NCBI RefSeq assembly: GCF_000568405.1
Contig: NZ_ARZY01000023.1
Location: forward strand, 1 to 64,000
Source of the DNA: Catenovulum agarivorans DS-2
GTDB taxonomy: Bacteria > Pseudomonadota > Gammaproteobacteria > Enterobacterales > Alteromonadaceae
DNA length: 64,000 bases
Direction: 5' to 3'
Shown here: piece after piece, positions 28,559 through 36,983 of the stretch
How the letters are laid out: each line of letters begins with the position of its first letter
How positions within the stretch are numbered: the first letter of the stretch is position 1
Notes under the pieces: model-generated
Database searches by the model: none
Told to the model about the DNA's origin: nothing
What the model saw: only the letters and a program-made list of their open reading frames with translations
Made by a program: the position numbers and the translations under genes

Positions 28559-28990
28559 ATGTTTAAACGCGGTATTAATGCATACCAAAAAGGTAATATT
28601 AAACAGCAGGTCGCGCAAGCAGACCCACATCAAATCACCTTGATGTTAATGCAAGGGGCGTTAGATAAAATGGCGTATGCAAAGGGCTGTATGGAACGCA
28701 AAGATTTTGAAGGTAAATCAGTCCATCTATCAAAAGCGTCTGCCATTATTGTTAACTTGCGCGATACGTTAGATTTTTCAGTTGAAAGTGAGGTGACAGA
28801 TAATCTGTTTGCATTGTACGATTTTATGGTTAATCGTTTAACAGATGCGCATGTGCAAAATAGCCAAAGCATAATTGATGAGGTGATCTCTTTAATGTTG
28901 CCGATTAAAACGGCTTGGGCGTCTATCCCTGAAGAAGCAAAACAGCAAGCATATGAAATGCAGCGGCAAAAACAACAAAGTGCTGTTTAA
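28559..28990 (+). CDS. fliS: Flagellin export chaperone FliS
   Basis: Cytoplasmic chaperone that binds the C-terminus of flagellin before export. The 143 residues begin MFKRGINAYQK and contain the family block ADPHQITLMLMQGALDKMAYA, followed by the helical bundle. ATG 28559 has AGG eight bases upstream and matches the family N-terminus; an in-frame GTG at 28550 would add three residues. The next gene starts three bases after the stop. Confidence 0.93.
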   Translation: MFKRGINAYQKGNIKQQVAQADPHQITLMLMQGALDKMAYAKGCMERKDFEGKSVHLSKASAIIVNLRDTLDFSVESEVTDNLFALYDFMVNRLTDAHVQNSQSIIDEVISLMLPIKTAWASIPEEAKQQAYEMQRQKQQSAV

Positions 28991-28993
28991 TTT

Positions 28994-29365
28994 ATGAGTG
29001 CTGAACTAGATAGTCATGTCAGTCGTCATACCCATTCGGTTTCTGGCAAACTTACAGAAGCCGAACTCAACCACTCTTATACACCACCCGAATTATCTGA
29101 TCTTAACCAACTGATTTCTCAGTTATTGTTGGCTGATGATGTAAACGATTCTGAATTACTCGCGCTAATTGATCAAAGAGATGAGTGCGTACAAAATACA
29201 CTCGAACAGTTGGCTTCTACACCAGAAAAACAAAAACAATTTGCTTTAGCTGAATCTGAGGTCAATAATAAGCTAATTCATGTTTGTAATCAGCTAGTTA
29301 AACAAGCGAAAACTGACTTAACCAAATTGGTAAAAGGGCGAAAGGCAATTCGACAATACCGATAA
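28994..29365 (+). CDS. Putative FliT-like flagellar chaperone
   Basis: A 123-residue helical protein with no clear motif. Its position directly after fliS, its size and its helical, charged character (LNQLISQLLLADDVNDSELLALIDQRDECV) fit the FliT/FlaI class of filament-cap chaperones found here in Vibrio and relatives. Identification rests mainly on context. It ends with a basic tail (KLVKGRKAIRQYR) and is followed after 16 bases by pseB. Confidence 0.6.
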   Translation: MSAELDSHVSRHTHSVSGKLTEAELNHSYTPPELSDLNQLISQLLLADDVNDSELLALIDQRDECVQNTLEQLASTPEKQKQFALAESEVNNKLIHVCNQLVKQAKTDLTKLVKGRKAIRQYR

Positions 29366-29381
29366 TTCGGAGATTCTTGTA

Positions 29382-30377
29382 GTGTTTAATGGTAAATCAA
29401 TTTTAGTCACTGGCGGCACCGGTTCATTTGGCCACTGTTTCATTAAGTATGTTTTGACTCACTACTCGCCTAAAAAGCTAATTGTTTTTTCCAGAGATGA
29501 ACTTAAACAGTTCGAGATGCAAGAATCTTTTGATAGCTCGGCGATGCGCTATTTTATAGGTAATGTAAGAGATAAAGACCGTTTAATCACCGCAATGCGT
29601 GATGTGGATTATGTGGTCCATGCTGCGGCTTTAAAACAAGTGCCAGCAGCAGAATACAATCCGATGGAATGTATTAAAACCAATATTATGGGCGCGCAAA
29701 ATGTCATTGAGGCTGCGATTGAAGCTGGGGTTAATCGAGTGATTGCATTATCCACCGACAAAGCGGCCAATCCTGTTAATTTATACGGTGCAACTAAACT
29801 GGCATCAGATAAACTATTTGTTGCGGCAAATAATATTTCAGGTGCTGATGGAACACGTTTTGCTGTGGTGCGTTATGGCAATGTGGTTGGTTCTAGAGGT
29901 TCGGTTGTACCCTTTTTTAAAAAACGTGTACAACAAGGAAAGTTACCCCTACCTGTTACCCACACTGAAATGACTCGTTTTTGGTTGCGCCTAGAGCAAG
30001 GGGTGGAATTTGTTGTAAAAAGTTTCGAGCGCATGCGTGGTGGCGAAATTTTTGTGCCGAAAATACCCTCGGTTAATATTCTTGATTTAGTCGAAGCGAT
30101 CTCGGGTAGTCGAGAGCACGAGCTTATCGGTATTCGCCCAGGCGAAAAATTGCATGAAATTATGGTGCCGGAAGAAGTGGCCCATCAAACACTAGAATTC
30201 CATGATCACTATGTAATTACTCCAGCGATTAAGTTTTTTGAGCGCAATGTAGATTACTCTGAAAACAAACTGGGTGAAAAAGGCCAAGCTGTGAGTGATA
30301 AATTTGAGTATCACTCAGGCACCAACCCACACTTTCTATCTATTGAAGAGCTTGTAGAGTTAAACAAAGACTTATGA
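29382..30377 (+). CDS. pseB: UDP-N-acetylglucosamine 4,6-dehydratase (inverting) PseB
   Basis: First step of pseudaminic acid synthesis, a cytoplasmic C5-inverting dehydratase. It is an SDR protein of 331 residues with the NAD-binding motif VTGGTGSFGHCF near residue 8. The active-site segment is STDKAANPVNLYGATKLASD, in which the usual Tyr of YxxxK is present. RYGNVVGSRGSV and GEKLHEIMVPEE are typical of PseB/FlaA1. The start is GTG with CGGAG upstream. Its stop overlaps pseC by four bases. Confidence 0.95.
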   Translation: MFNGKSILVTGGTGSFGHCFIKYVLTHYSPKKLIVFSRDELKQFEMQESFDSSAMRYFIGNVRDKDRLITAMRDVDYVVHAAALKQVPAAEYNPMECIKTNIMGAQNVIEAAIEAGVNRVIALSTDKAANPVNLYGATKLASDKLFVAANNISGADGTRFAVVRYGNVVGSRGSVVPFFKKRVQQGKLPLPVTHTEMTRFWLRLEQGVEFVVKSFERMRGGEIFVPKIPSVNILDLVEAISGSREHELIGIRPGEKLHEIMVPEEVAHQTLEFHDHYVITPAIKFFERNVDYSENKLGEKGQAVSDKFEYHSGTNPHFLSIEELVELNKDL

Positions 30378-31549
30378 TCCCATACGGCAAACATCACATC
30401 GACCAATCAGATATAGATGCAGTTGTTGATGTTCTGCGAAATCAATTTCTCACGCAAGGGCAACAAGTACCGGCATTTGAACAAGCCTTGTGCGCATACA
30501 CAAATGCGCATTATGCACTAGCAGTCAATAGTGCCACTTCAGCTTTGCACCTAGCTTGTTTAGCATTAGGGGTAACAAAAGGTGATGTGGTGTGGACGAC
30601 CCCAATTACTTTTGTTGCGACCGCCAACTGTATTCGTTTTTGCCACGCAGATGTCGATTTTGTTGATATTAATCCAAGCAGTCGCAATATTTGTCCGCTG
30701 GCGTTAAAACAAAAACTCCAGCAAGCAGCACAACAAAACAAATTACCCAAGGCTTTAATTGTTGTTCATTTCGCTGGGTTTAGCTGCGATATGCAGGCTA
30801 TTGCTGACTTGTGCAAGCAATTTAATGTCAAGATTATTGAAGATGCTTGCCATGCGCTAGGTGGTGTATATTCAGCTGATAGTTCTAAAATTGGCCATTG
30901 CCAGTATGCTGACTTTGTCATTTTTAGTTTTCATCCGGTTAAATCAATTACCACAGCAGAAGGTGGTGCGCTATTAACCAATGATAAACACTTGCTTAAA
31001 CAAGCTACTTTATTCGCTAAACATGGCGTTACCCGCGATGCGGAATTGATGCAAGGTGAAATTGAAGGACCATGGAGCTATCAACAATTAACGCTTGGGT
31101 ATAATTACCGCATGAGTGATATGCAAGCCGCATTGGGTATTAGTCAGTTAAACCGACTTGATTCATTTATTCAACAAAGGCGTTTGTTAGCGAAACGATA
31201 TTTTGACGCGTTTGCAGAGTTAGAAATACAAGCGCGGATTAAATTGCCAAACAAAGAGCAGTTAGACTTTAGCGCTTGGCACTTATTTGCAATTGAGCTC
31301 AATGGGCAAAACAGGCTAGAAGTTTATAACGCGTTGCTTACACGCAAAATTCAAGCAAATGTGCATTATTCTGCGGTACATTTACAACCTTACTATCAAC
31401 AACTTGGTTTTAAACTGGGTGACTTTCCCAACGCGGAAACATATGCAAAAAACACCTTAACCTTACCTTTGTATCAGACTATGACAATTGCTGAGCAAGA
31501 TTACGTAATAGAGCAACTCATGGATGTATTATGTCAAAATCCGCAATAG
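30374..31549 (+). CDS. pseC: UDP-4-amino-4,6-dideoxy-N-acetyl-beta-L-altrosamine transaminase PseC
   Basis: PLP-dependent aminotransferase of the DegT/DnrJ/EryC1 family, second step of the Pse pathway. The 391 residues show NSATSALHLACLALG (phosphate-binding) and EDACHALGG. The PLP-lysine is in FSFHPVKSITTAEGG near residue 190, and GYNYRMSDMQAALG follows. It is fully in register with PseC proteins. It overlaps pseF by 19 bases. Confidence 0.95.
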   Translation: MIPYGKHHIDQSDIDAVVDVLRNQFLTQGQQVPAFEQALCAYTNAHYALAVNSATSALHLACLALGVTKGDVVWTTPITFVATANCIRFCHADVDFVDINPSSRNICPLALKQKLQQAAQQNKLPKALIVVHFAGFSCDMQAIADLCKQFNVKIIEDACHALGGVYSADSSKIGHCQYADFVIFSFHPVKSITTAEGGALLTNDKHLLKQATLFAKHGVTRDAELMQGEIEGPWSYQQLTLGYNYRMSDMQAALGISQLNRLDSFIQQRRLLAKRYFDAFAELEIQARIKLPNKEQLDFSAWHLFAIELNGQNRLEVYNALLTRKIQANVHYSAVHLQPYYQQLGFKLGDFPNAETYAKNTLTLPLYQTMTIAEQDYVIEQLMDVLCQNPQ

Positions 31550-32238
31550 CTATTATTCCAGCGCGTGGTGGTAGTAAACGCATCCCCAAAAAAAACATCA
31601 AACTATTTGAAGGTAAACCGTTAATTTCCTACAGCATAGCCGCAGCGAAACAGACAGGGTTGTTTGATAAAATAATTGTTTCAACCGACAGTGAAGAAAT
31701 CGCTGAAGTCGCTCAAGATTATGGCGCTGATATTCCATTTATTCGCCCCAAAGAGCTGGCGGATGATTTCACAGGTACAACGCCTGTGGTCAATCATGCA
31801 ATTAACTATATGCGTGGGCAAGGACACAACTACCAATACACTTGTTGTATCTATGCAACCGCCCCTTTATTAACAGCCGAATACTTATTGGCTGGTTTTA
31901 ACGCGTTGCAAACACAACCAGAAAAGTGTTTTGCATTTTCTGTTTGCACCTTCCCGTTTCCGGTACAAAGAGCTTTACAAGCACATAGTGAAGATGTCAC
32001 AGGTGTTGAGCCTATGTATAAAGATTTTATTGGCAAACGCTCACAAGATTTAGTTGAAGCATTTCACGATGCAGGGCAGTTTTATTGGGGGCGTAGCCAA
32101 GACTTTGTCGATAGAAAAGGCATGTTTGCCAAACATAGCATCCCAATTTTTATGCCGAGATCACGTGTACAAGATATTGATACTTTAGAAGATTGGCAAA
32201 CAGCCGAATTAATGTATAGAGCAATTAATTTTAAATAG
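31531..32238 (+). CDS. pseF: Pseudaminic acid cytidylyltransferase PseF
   Basis: Activates pseudaminic acid as CMP-Pse for transfer. The 235-residue protein has the NeuA-type N-terminus AIIPARGGSKRIPKKNI and the PseF-like C-terminal block SRVQDIDTLEDWQTAELMY. The start overlaps the end of pseC by 19 bases, indicating translational coupling. A glycosyltransferase-like gene follows 10 bases later. Confidence 0.94.
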   Translation: MSKSAIAIIPARGGSKRIPKKNIKLFEGKPLISYSIAAAKQTGLFDKIIVSTDSEEIAEVAQDYGADIPFIRPKELADDFTGTTPVVNHAINYMRGQGHNYQYTCCIYATAPLLTAEYLLAGFNALQTQPEKCFAFSVCTFPFPVQRALQAHSEDVTGVEPMYKDFIGKRSQDLVEAFHDAGQFYWGRSQDFVDRKGMFAKHSIPIFMPRSRVQDIDTLEDWQTAELMYRAINFK

Positions 32239-32248
32239 CAGGTAAATT

Positions 32249-33286
32249 ATGACATCAGCACAACCAATCAAAATTTTAATCATGCGATTACTCAATGTTG
32301 CAGATGTAGCCGCAATTGCTGTACCTGCCATTCGTTATTATCAAGCGCAATACCCAAATGCAGAAATTACCTTTTTGAGTTTTGGCCAAGGTAAAGAGAT
32401 TGTCGAATTGGCAGAGCCGACGGTAAAACATATTAATCTGGCTCGGCAAGACTGGCCTGATGCTTTTATTCCAGCGATGGAATCATTTTTAGGCTTAGCA
32501 GAAAAGATTGTTGGCGAAGCGTACGATCAAATTATCAATTTAGACACCAGCTTTATGCCATGCTTTTTAGCGCGCTTTTTAAAAGATGCTGGTGAGCGTG
32601 TAATGGGCAACTACATGAGTCTGTCAGTACAAGAGTTGATTGACCAATTTCAGGCGCAGCAATTAAAACCCGAATATGTAAATGACCCAATGGCGTTTAT
32701 GTTAAGTACATTTCCAAAAATGGACAGTTTATATGGGGCATGGTGGCAAACAGCGGACCTACCACAGGAAGGTTTCCCACAACATTTTCTGCAAACTTGC
32801 TGCGGTTTTACCACGCTTAAATTTGATATGAAAATTGCGATTGAACCAGATGCTGAATTGTTAGCGCAAGCCGCAGGTAAATATAAAGTTGCATTAGCTA
32901 CTAATGCTGTACCTAATTACCCACATTTGAATGAGCTGAAACAACAGTTACAAGACAAAGGTGTATTTGTTTGGTCAGAACCTTTTACCGATATGCCGAT
33001 GCAACAAAAACTCGCCAAACTAGCTGCTTGTGATTTAGTCATCACCCCGCCGAGTGAATTTCTATGGCTAGCAAAAGCAGCTGGTACACAAACTTTGTTG
33101 ATCTCAGGTGCAACTGAGCCACAAATATTGATGCCTGATTTTGCAACGGATCCAACAGGCGAGTGCCCAGCGTGTTTACAACAAATCGCAGCCAATGATG
33201 CAGCAGATAATCAATTACTCTGTAACTGTGTCAAACCTAAGACAGTGATTGAATGTGTTGATGAAATAGTTGCAGCAAAAGTATAA
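32249..33286 (+). CDS. GT9-like (heptosyltransferase-type) glycosyltransferase
   Basis: A 345-residue protein with the fold signature of ADP-heptose:LPS heptosyltransferases (family GT9). The N-terminal KILIMRLLNVADVAAIAVPA is followed by ITFLSFGQ. A late donor-site-like segment (CDLVITPPSEFLWLAKAAG, then LLISGATEPQ) is present. The C-terminus carries CPAC and CNC about 20 residues apart, a possible metal site. Placed between pseF and pseI, it may act on the Pse-containing glycan. Substrate unknown. Confidence 0.7.
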   Translation: MTSAQPIKILIMRLLNVADVAAIAVPAIRYYQAQYPNAEITFLSFGQGKEIVELAEPTVKHINLARQDWPDAFIPAMESFLGLAEKIVGEAYDQIINLDTSFMPCFLARFLKDAGERVMGNYMSLSVQELIDQFQAQQLKPEYVNDPMAFMLSTFPKMDSLYGAWWQTADLPQEGFPQHFLQTCCGFTTLKFDMKIAIEPDAELLAQAAGKYKVALATNAVPNYPHLNELKQQLQDKGVFVWSEPFTDMPMQQKLAKLAACDLVITPPSEFLWLAKAAGTQTLLISGATEPQILMPDFATDPTGECPACLQQIAANDAADNQLLCNCVKPKTVIECVDEIVAAKV

Positions 33287-33304
33287 AACGGACGCAAGTT
33301 AACA

Positions 33305-34381
33305 ATGGCAGAATCAATTTCAATAGCAGGTCGAAAAGTTGGCGAAGGACATAAACCTTTTGTCATTGCTGAGTTATCTGGCAATCACAACCAAGAGTTA
33401 GCATTGGCAAAACAAATGGTTGCGGCTGCAGCTGAATCAGGTGTTGATGCAATTAAACTGCAAACATATACCGCAGATTCAATGACGCTGGCGATCGACT
33501 CAGATAATTTTCGCATTCAAGAAAAAGACTCGTTATGGTATGGCGCACATTTGCATGAGCTGTATCAGCAAGCTTGCACACCTTATGAATGGCATGGAGA
33601 ATTATTCGAGTATGCAAACAGCTTAGGTTTAATTGCATTTAGCTCTCCGTTTGATGAAGACGCTGTCGATTTTTTAGAAAGCTTAAATGTACCTTGTTAT
33701 AAAATCGCTTCATTTGAACTAACCGATTTACCGCTGATCAAAAAAGCGGCTTTAACTGGCAAACCCATCATAATGTCGACGGGCATGGCGAGCATTGAAG
33801 AAATAGAGCAAGCATTAGCAACAGCTTACGCGACAGGCAATAAACAGGTTATTTTGCTTAAATGTACCAGCACTTACCCAGCTAGCCCAGAAAATACTCA
33901 TTTATCTACAATCACTGATATGCAACAAAGATTTAGTTGTAACATCGGTTTGTCTGATCATACACGCGGTATAGGCGTTGCAGTCGCTTCCGTTGCTTTA
34001 GGTGCTTGTGTGATTGAAAAACACTTTGTGCTGGATAGAAATGCCGGTGGCGTTGATGCTGCATTTTCATTAGAGCCACGAGAATTTGCTGAGTTAGTCG
34101 AAAATAGCCAGCAAGCGTTTTCAGCTATGGGGCAGGTGACCTATGGCGGCAGTGCGGCAGAAGAAAAATCAAAATACTATCGTCGTTCAATTTTTGTTAC
34201 TCAAGATGTCAAAGCGGGTGAGGTAATTGATAAAAACAATGTCAAAATAGTTCGCCCAGCAATAGGTTTAGCACCTAAGTATTTACCACTAGTACTAGGG
34301 CAAACTTTCAGCCAAGATTTAACCGCAGGCTCTGCGCTATTTTCTGAACATATCGTTGATTTTAAAGCTGAAAACGAGTGA
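33305..34381 (+). CDS. pseI: Pseudaminic acid synthase PseI
   Basis: Condenses the 2,4-diacetamido-altropyranose product with phosphoenolpyruvate to give pseudaminic acid. It is a NeuB-family TIM barrel (FVIAELSGNHNQELALAKQM near residue 20, KIASFELTD, MSTGMAS, CTSTYPA, GLSDHTRG). A C-terminal SAF/antifreeze-like domain follows (about 295-355; SIFVTQDVKAGEVI). The ELSGNHNQ variant is typical of PseI rather than sialic acid NeuB. The stop overlaps the GTG start of pseG. Confidence 0.94.
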   Translation: MAESISIAGRKVGEGHKPFVIAELSGNHNQELALAKQMVAAAAESGVDAIKLQTYTADSMTLAIDSDNFRIQEKDSLWYGAHLHELYQQACTPYEWHGELFEYANSLGLIAFSSPFDEDAVDFLESLNVPCYKIASFELTDLPLIKKAALTGKPIIMSTGMASIEEIEQALATAYATGNKQVILLKCTSTYPASPENTHLSTITDMQQRFSCNIGLSDHTRGIGVAVASVALGACVIEKHFVLDRNAGGVDAAFSLEPREFAELVENSQQAFSAMGQVTYGGSAAEEKSKYYRRSIFVTQDVKAGEVIDKNNVKIVRPAIGLAPKYLPLVLGQTFSQDLTAGSALFSEHIVDFKAENE

Positions 34382-35433
34382 TTGTTTTTGTTGTCGATAT
34401 TAACCCTAAAATAGGTGCCGGCCACTTTATGCGCTGTTTGGCTCTGGCGCAGGCTGCGAAAAAGCAACGTATTGATTGTGTGTTTATTTGTGCTGAAAAC
34501 AATATTCAGTTCGCCGAGAAAATGCTGCAAGCAGAGTTTTTATTAGCAGCTTACCCTTTACCCAAAACAGAGCGACAAGCTGGAGACAACTTACATAAAG
34601 TGCTTGCTAAATATTTAGCTAAATCAGCACACAATTTCGTTTTTTTAGATGGTTATCATTATGCTGCTGACTTTAAACAGCGGTTACAACAAAGCTGCAA
34701 ACAGCTAGCGGCCACTTTAGTGCAAATAGACGACAACGCTGACTGCCCGCCGTATTTAGCTGACTACATAGTTAACCCGTCGGTAAATTCACAAACTGTG
34801 CCTGATTATTCAAACTGGTTGGCTATGGATAAAATAATTGCAGGTGATGAATTTAGATTGTTACGCCAAGAATTTGCTGAGCAGTCTTTGGTTGCCGCCA
34901 ATAAGCGACAAGGTGTTGTAATTACCATGGGTGGCACAGACCCACTCGAATTAACTTGGCTAGTGGTAAAAGCATGTGAAAAATCACTTGAAAAGCCGCA
35001 ACCAATCACAGTGGTGATAGGGCAAAATTATCCGCATGCTGAACAATTAAAAACACAAATTAACCAGTTACCTGAGCACATCAATTACGTGTATGCACCA
35101 GAGAATATGGCGGCTTTGTTTGCCTCTGCTAAATTTGTGATATCTGCCGCAGGCTCTGCACAATTTGAATTATTTTCGATGCAGACACCGGCTATTTTGT
35201 TAGTTGTTGCAGATAATCAAGTTCGCAATACAGAAGTTGCTAAGAAGCAAGGTTGGGTTGAGTTGTTAGATTGTCGGGATGGATTGCCTGACGATGAGTT
35301 GGTTTGGTTAATTAACAATATGTGCAATGGTGATTGGTTGGTTAAATATCAGCGTATTTTGGATCTTCAGCAGGGGTTGTCTAAACCAATTGCTAAAGGG
35401 GCTGAGAATGTATTGGTTCGGTTGTGTAGTTGA
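34378..35433 (+). CDS. pseG: UDP-2,4-diacetamido-2,4,6-trideoxy-beta-L-altropyranose hydrolase PseG
   Basis: Removes UDP in the pathway step before PseI. The 351-residue GT-B-like protein begins IVFVVDINPKIGAGHFMRCL, in which GxGHxxRC is the PseG signature with the catalytic His. VVITMGGTDPLELT and VISAAGSAQFELFSMQTPAIL follow. The start is GTG inside the pseI stop. It is followed by a 710-base non-coding repeat region that separates it from pseH. Confidence 0.93.
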   Translation: MIVFVVDINPKIGAGHFMRCLALAQAAKKQRIDCVFICAENNIQFAEKMLQAEFLLAAYPLPKTERQAGDNLHKVLAKYLAKSAHNFVFLDGYHYAADFKQRLQQSCKQLAATLVQIDDNADCPPYLADYIVNPSVNSQTVPDYSNWLAMDKIIAGDEFRLLRQEFAEQSLVAANKRQGVVITMGGTDPLELTWLVVKACEKSLEKPQPITVVIGQNYPHAEQLKTQINQLPEHINYVYAPENMAALFASAKFVISAAGSAQFELFSMQTPAILLVVADNQVRNTEVAKKQGWVELLDCRDGLPDDELVWLINNMCNGDWLVKYQRILDLQQGLSKPIAKGAENVLVRLCS

Positions 35434-35462
35434 GCAACACTAGAAGTCGATAAAAGCTTAGT

Positions 35463-35556
35463 CGAATGCTGATTTTCTAAAACCTTGAAAAACAGGGATT
35501 GTTTTTCCAGAGCGGCCATGGACTGGCGAAAAGCGTTTTTAGAAAATTATGCTTCG
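35463..35556 (+). repeat. Two-hairpin repeat, forward copy A1
   Basis: Outer stem ATTTTCTAAAA (35472-35482) pairs with TTTTTAGAAAAT (35536-35547). Inside are hairpin 1 at 35487-35507 (GAAAAAC-AGGGAT-TGTTTTTC, with the stem closing through the loop edge), the linker AGAGCG, hairpin 2 at 35515-35527 (GCCA-TGGAC-TGGC) and the trailing AAAAGCG. Confidence 0.85.
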
Positions 35557-35589
35557 ATTCAGCTTGTTTGCACTTACTTACCGTGCAAC

Positions 35590-35706
35590 AAGAAGATACA
35601 TAGGGTATTAGGTTCAAAACCGCTGCAAGGCCATCCATGGCCCGCTCTCAAACGGTATCCCTACCGATTGGACGTTTTGAACCCAACACACCTATCCACC
35701 TTCTTT
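35590..35706 (-). repeat. Two-hairpin repeat, reverse copy A2
   Basis: On the reverse strand: outer stem GGTTCAAAAC / GTTTTGAACC, extending imperfectly to about 30 base pairs; hairpin CGGT-AGGGAT-ACCG; GAGCG linker; hairpin GGCC-ATGGAT-GGCC; then TTGCAGCG. It has the same order and loop sequences as the forward copies with a different outer stem. Confidence 0.85.
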
Positions 35707-35812
35707 AAATTGGCAGCACAGTTTGTTGAAGTTTTTAAATGTGCAAATCGAAGGTATATAAGTTTTTACAAACTTCTTTTCTAACAGCGCTAAAGAAGTT
35801 AGATAAAAGCGT

Positions 35813-35911
35813 ACTTGAGAGCTAATTTTCTAAAACCTCTTTATCAGGGATGATAAAGCAGAGCGCCCAGGGATTGGGTTTACAGCGTTTTTAGAAAATT
35901 ATGCTTCAAGT
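35813..35911 (+). repeat. Two-hairpin repeat, forward copy B1
   Basis: Outer stem from ACTTGA..ATTTTCTAAAAC (35813-35836) to GTTTTTAGAAAAT..TCAAGT (35887-35911). Hairpin 1 is at 35839-35858 (CTTTATC-AGGGAT-GATAAAG), the linker is GAGCG, hairpin 2 is at 35866-35878 (CCCA-GGGAT-TGGG), and TTTACAGCG follows. Confidence 0.88.
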
Positions 35912-35954
35912 GGGCTTGATTGCACTGAAGTGTGTACCGAGTAACTGTGCAACA

Positions 35955-36069
35955 AGAAGTTGAATAGGGTATTAGGTTCAAAACCGCTGCAAGGCCATCC
36001 TTGGCCCGCTCTCAAACGGTATCCCTACCGATTGGAAGTTTTGAACCTAACACACCTATCCACCTTCTT
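35955..36069 (-). repeat. Two-hairpin repeat, reverse copy B2
   Basis: Reverse-strand copy matching A2: outer stem GGTTCAAAAC / GTTTTGAACC with a long imperfect extension, hairpin CGGT-AGGGAT-ACCG, GAGCG, hairpin GGCC-AAGGAT-GGCC, TTGCAGCG. It ends about 75 bases before the pseH start. Confidence 0.85.
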
Positions 36070-36143
36070 TAAATTGGCTGCAGAGTTGTATTGAAGTGTT
36101 TAATTGCGCAATAAGAAAGTAAACAGATATTAAATTCAAAACT

Positions 36144-36704
36144 ATGAGAAAAGTATTAACAGGCTATGCAATAGAATTGATTCCTGTCACTAGAGAAAAT
36201 TTTCAATTACTACGCGAATGGCGTAATCAAGATGATATTCGGGCGCAAATGGGTGATACCGCGCTGATCTCAGCAGAGCAGCATCAGGCTTGGTTTGATA
36301 AAATAGAACACAGTCAGCAGCAATTGCATTACATCATCCAATATAAACAACAGCTTATTGGCTCAATAAACGTACGCAGCTCTGACGGGTTAAACCTAAC
36401 TGAGTGTAAATTAGCCGAAGTTGGTTTATATATCGCCACACCAGAATACCGCAACAACATGTTAGCGTTTGCGCCGTCGTTATTACTCAATGATTATCTG
36501 TTTGAACAATTGCAAATTATTGAATTGAAAAGTAAAGTGCGTAGCAGCAATTCGGCAGCGTTAAAATATAATCAAGCTTTGGGATACCAACTCACACCAA
36601 TAGCTGATGACAATGAATTTATAGAAATTAGTTTGACTGCCGATAACTATAAAAAAGCGACTCAAATGGTTAAGCGCTTATTAAGTCGCAACCGTTCAAA
36701 TTAG
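36144..36704 (+). CDS. pseH: PseH-type N-acetyltransferase
   Basis: GNAT-family enzyme that acetylates the 4-amino group of the UDP-sugar made by PseC, completing the Pse precursor. The 186 residues start YAIELIPVTRENFQLLREWRNQ in two adjoining blocks, and LREWRNQDDIR is typical of PseH/RimJ-like proteins. AEVGLYIATPEYRN and KSKVRSSNSAALKYNQALGY (acetyl-CoA site and C-terminal motif) follow. It stands apart from the other pse genes because of the repeat insertion, and nine bases before the ACP gene. Confidence 0.85.
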   Translation: MRKVLTGYAIELIPVTRENFQLLREWRNQDDIRAQMGDTALISAEQHQAWFDKIEHSQQQLHYIIQYKQQLIGSINVRSSDGLNLTECKLAEVGLYIATPEYRNNMLAFAPSLLLNDYLFEQLQIIELKSKVRSSNSAALKYNQALGYQLTPIADDNEFIEISLTADNYKKATQMVKRLLSRNRSN

Positions 36705-36712
36705 GTTTTGTT

Positions 36713-36946
36713 ATGACAGAAATTAACACAGATAAACTCGCCGAAGCTTTTGTCAGCGCATTAGCAATAGATGCTGCAGAGGTAACTGACGAATTAGCAT
36801 ACAGCCAGCACCCAAAGTGGGATTCAACCGCACATATGGTGCTGGTGGCTGAGATAGAAGCGGCTTTTGATATTATGCTGGATACCGACGATATTATTGA
36901 TATGAGTTCTTTTGCCAAGGCAAAAGAAATTGTGGCTAAGTACTAA
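36713..36946 (+). CDS. Acyl carrier protein
   Basis: A 77-residue dedicated ACP. The phosphopantetheine Ser is in HPKWDSTAHM near residue 41 (the DS of the family motif), with the following helix MVLVAEIEAAFDIML. It is too diverged to be the fatty acid AcpP. It opens a cassette with an SDR reductase, an acyl-AMP ligase and LuxE/LuxC-like genes, so it probably carries the acyl group handled by them. Confidence 0.88.
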   Translation: MTEINTDKLAEAFVSALAIDAAEVTDELAYSQHPKWDSTAHMVLVAEIEAAFDIMLDTDDIIDMSSFAKAKEIVAKY

Positions 36947-36983
36947 GATTGCTCGCCAATCGAATATTGCACAACGGTTAATA

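Larger units (their letters stand above)
35442..36143. repeat. Tandem imperfect duplication, period about 352 bases
   Basis: Two diverged copies (35442-35793 and 35794-36143) fill the whole gap between pseG and pseH. Each opens with AGAAGT..GATAAAAGC. Each holds one forward and one reverse copy of the two-hairpin repeat, listed separately. No gene is supported here: the forward frame 35485-35784 only reads through repeat DNA. Confidence 0.9.

Noticed and set aside
35485-35784. Forward ORF of 99 codons between pseG and pseH
   Set aside because: It lies wholly in the tandem repeat region, reads across hairpin arms, has no ribosome site and is not preserved in the second repeat copy.
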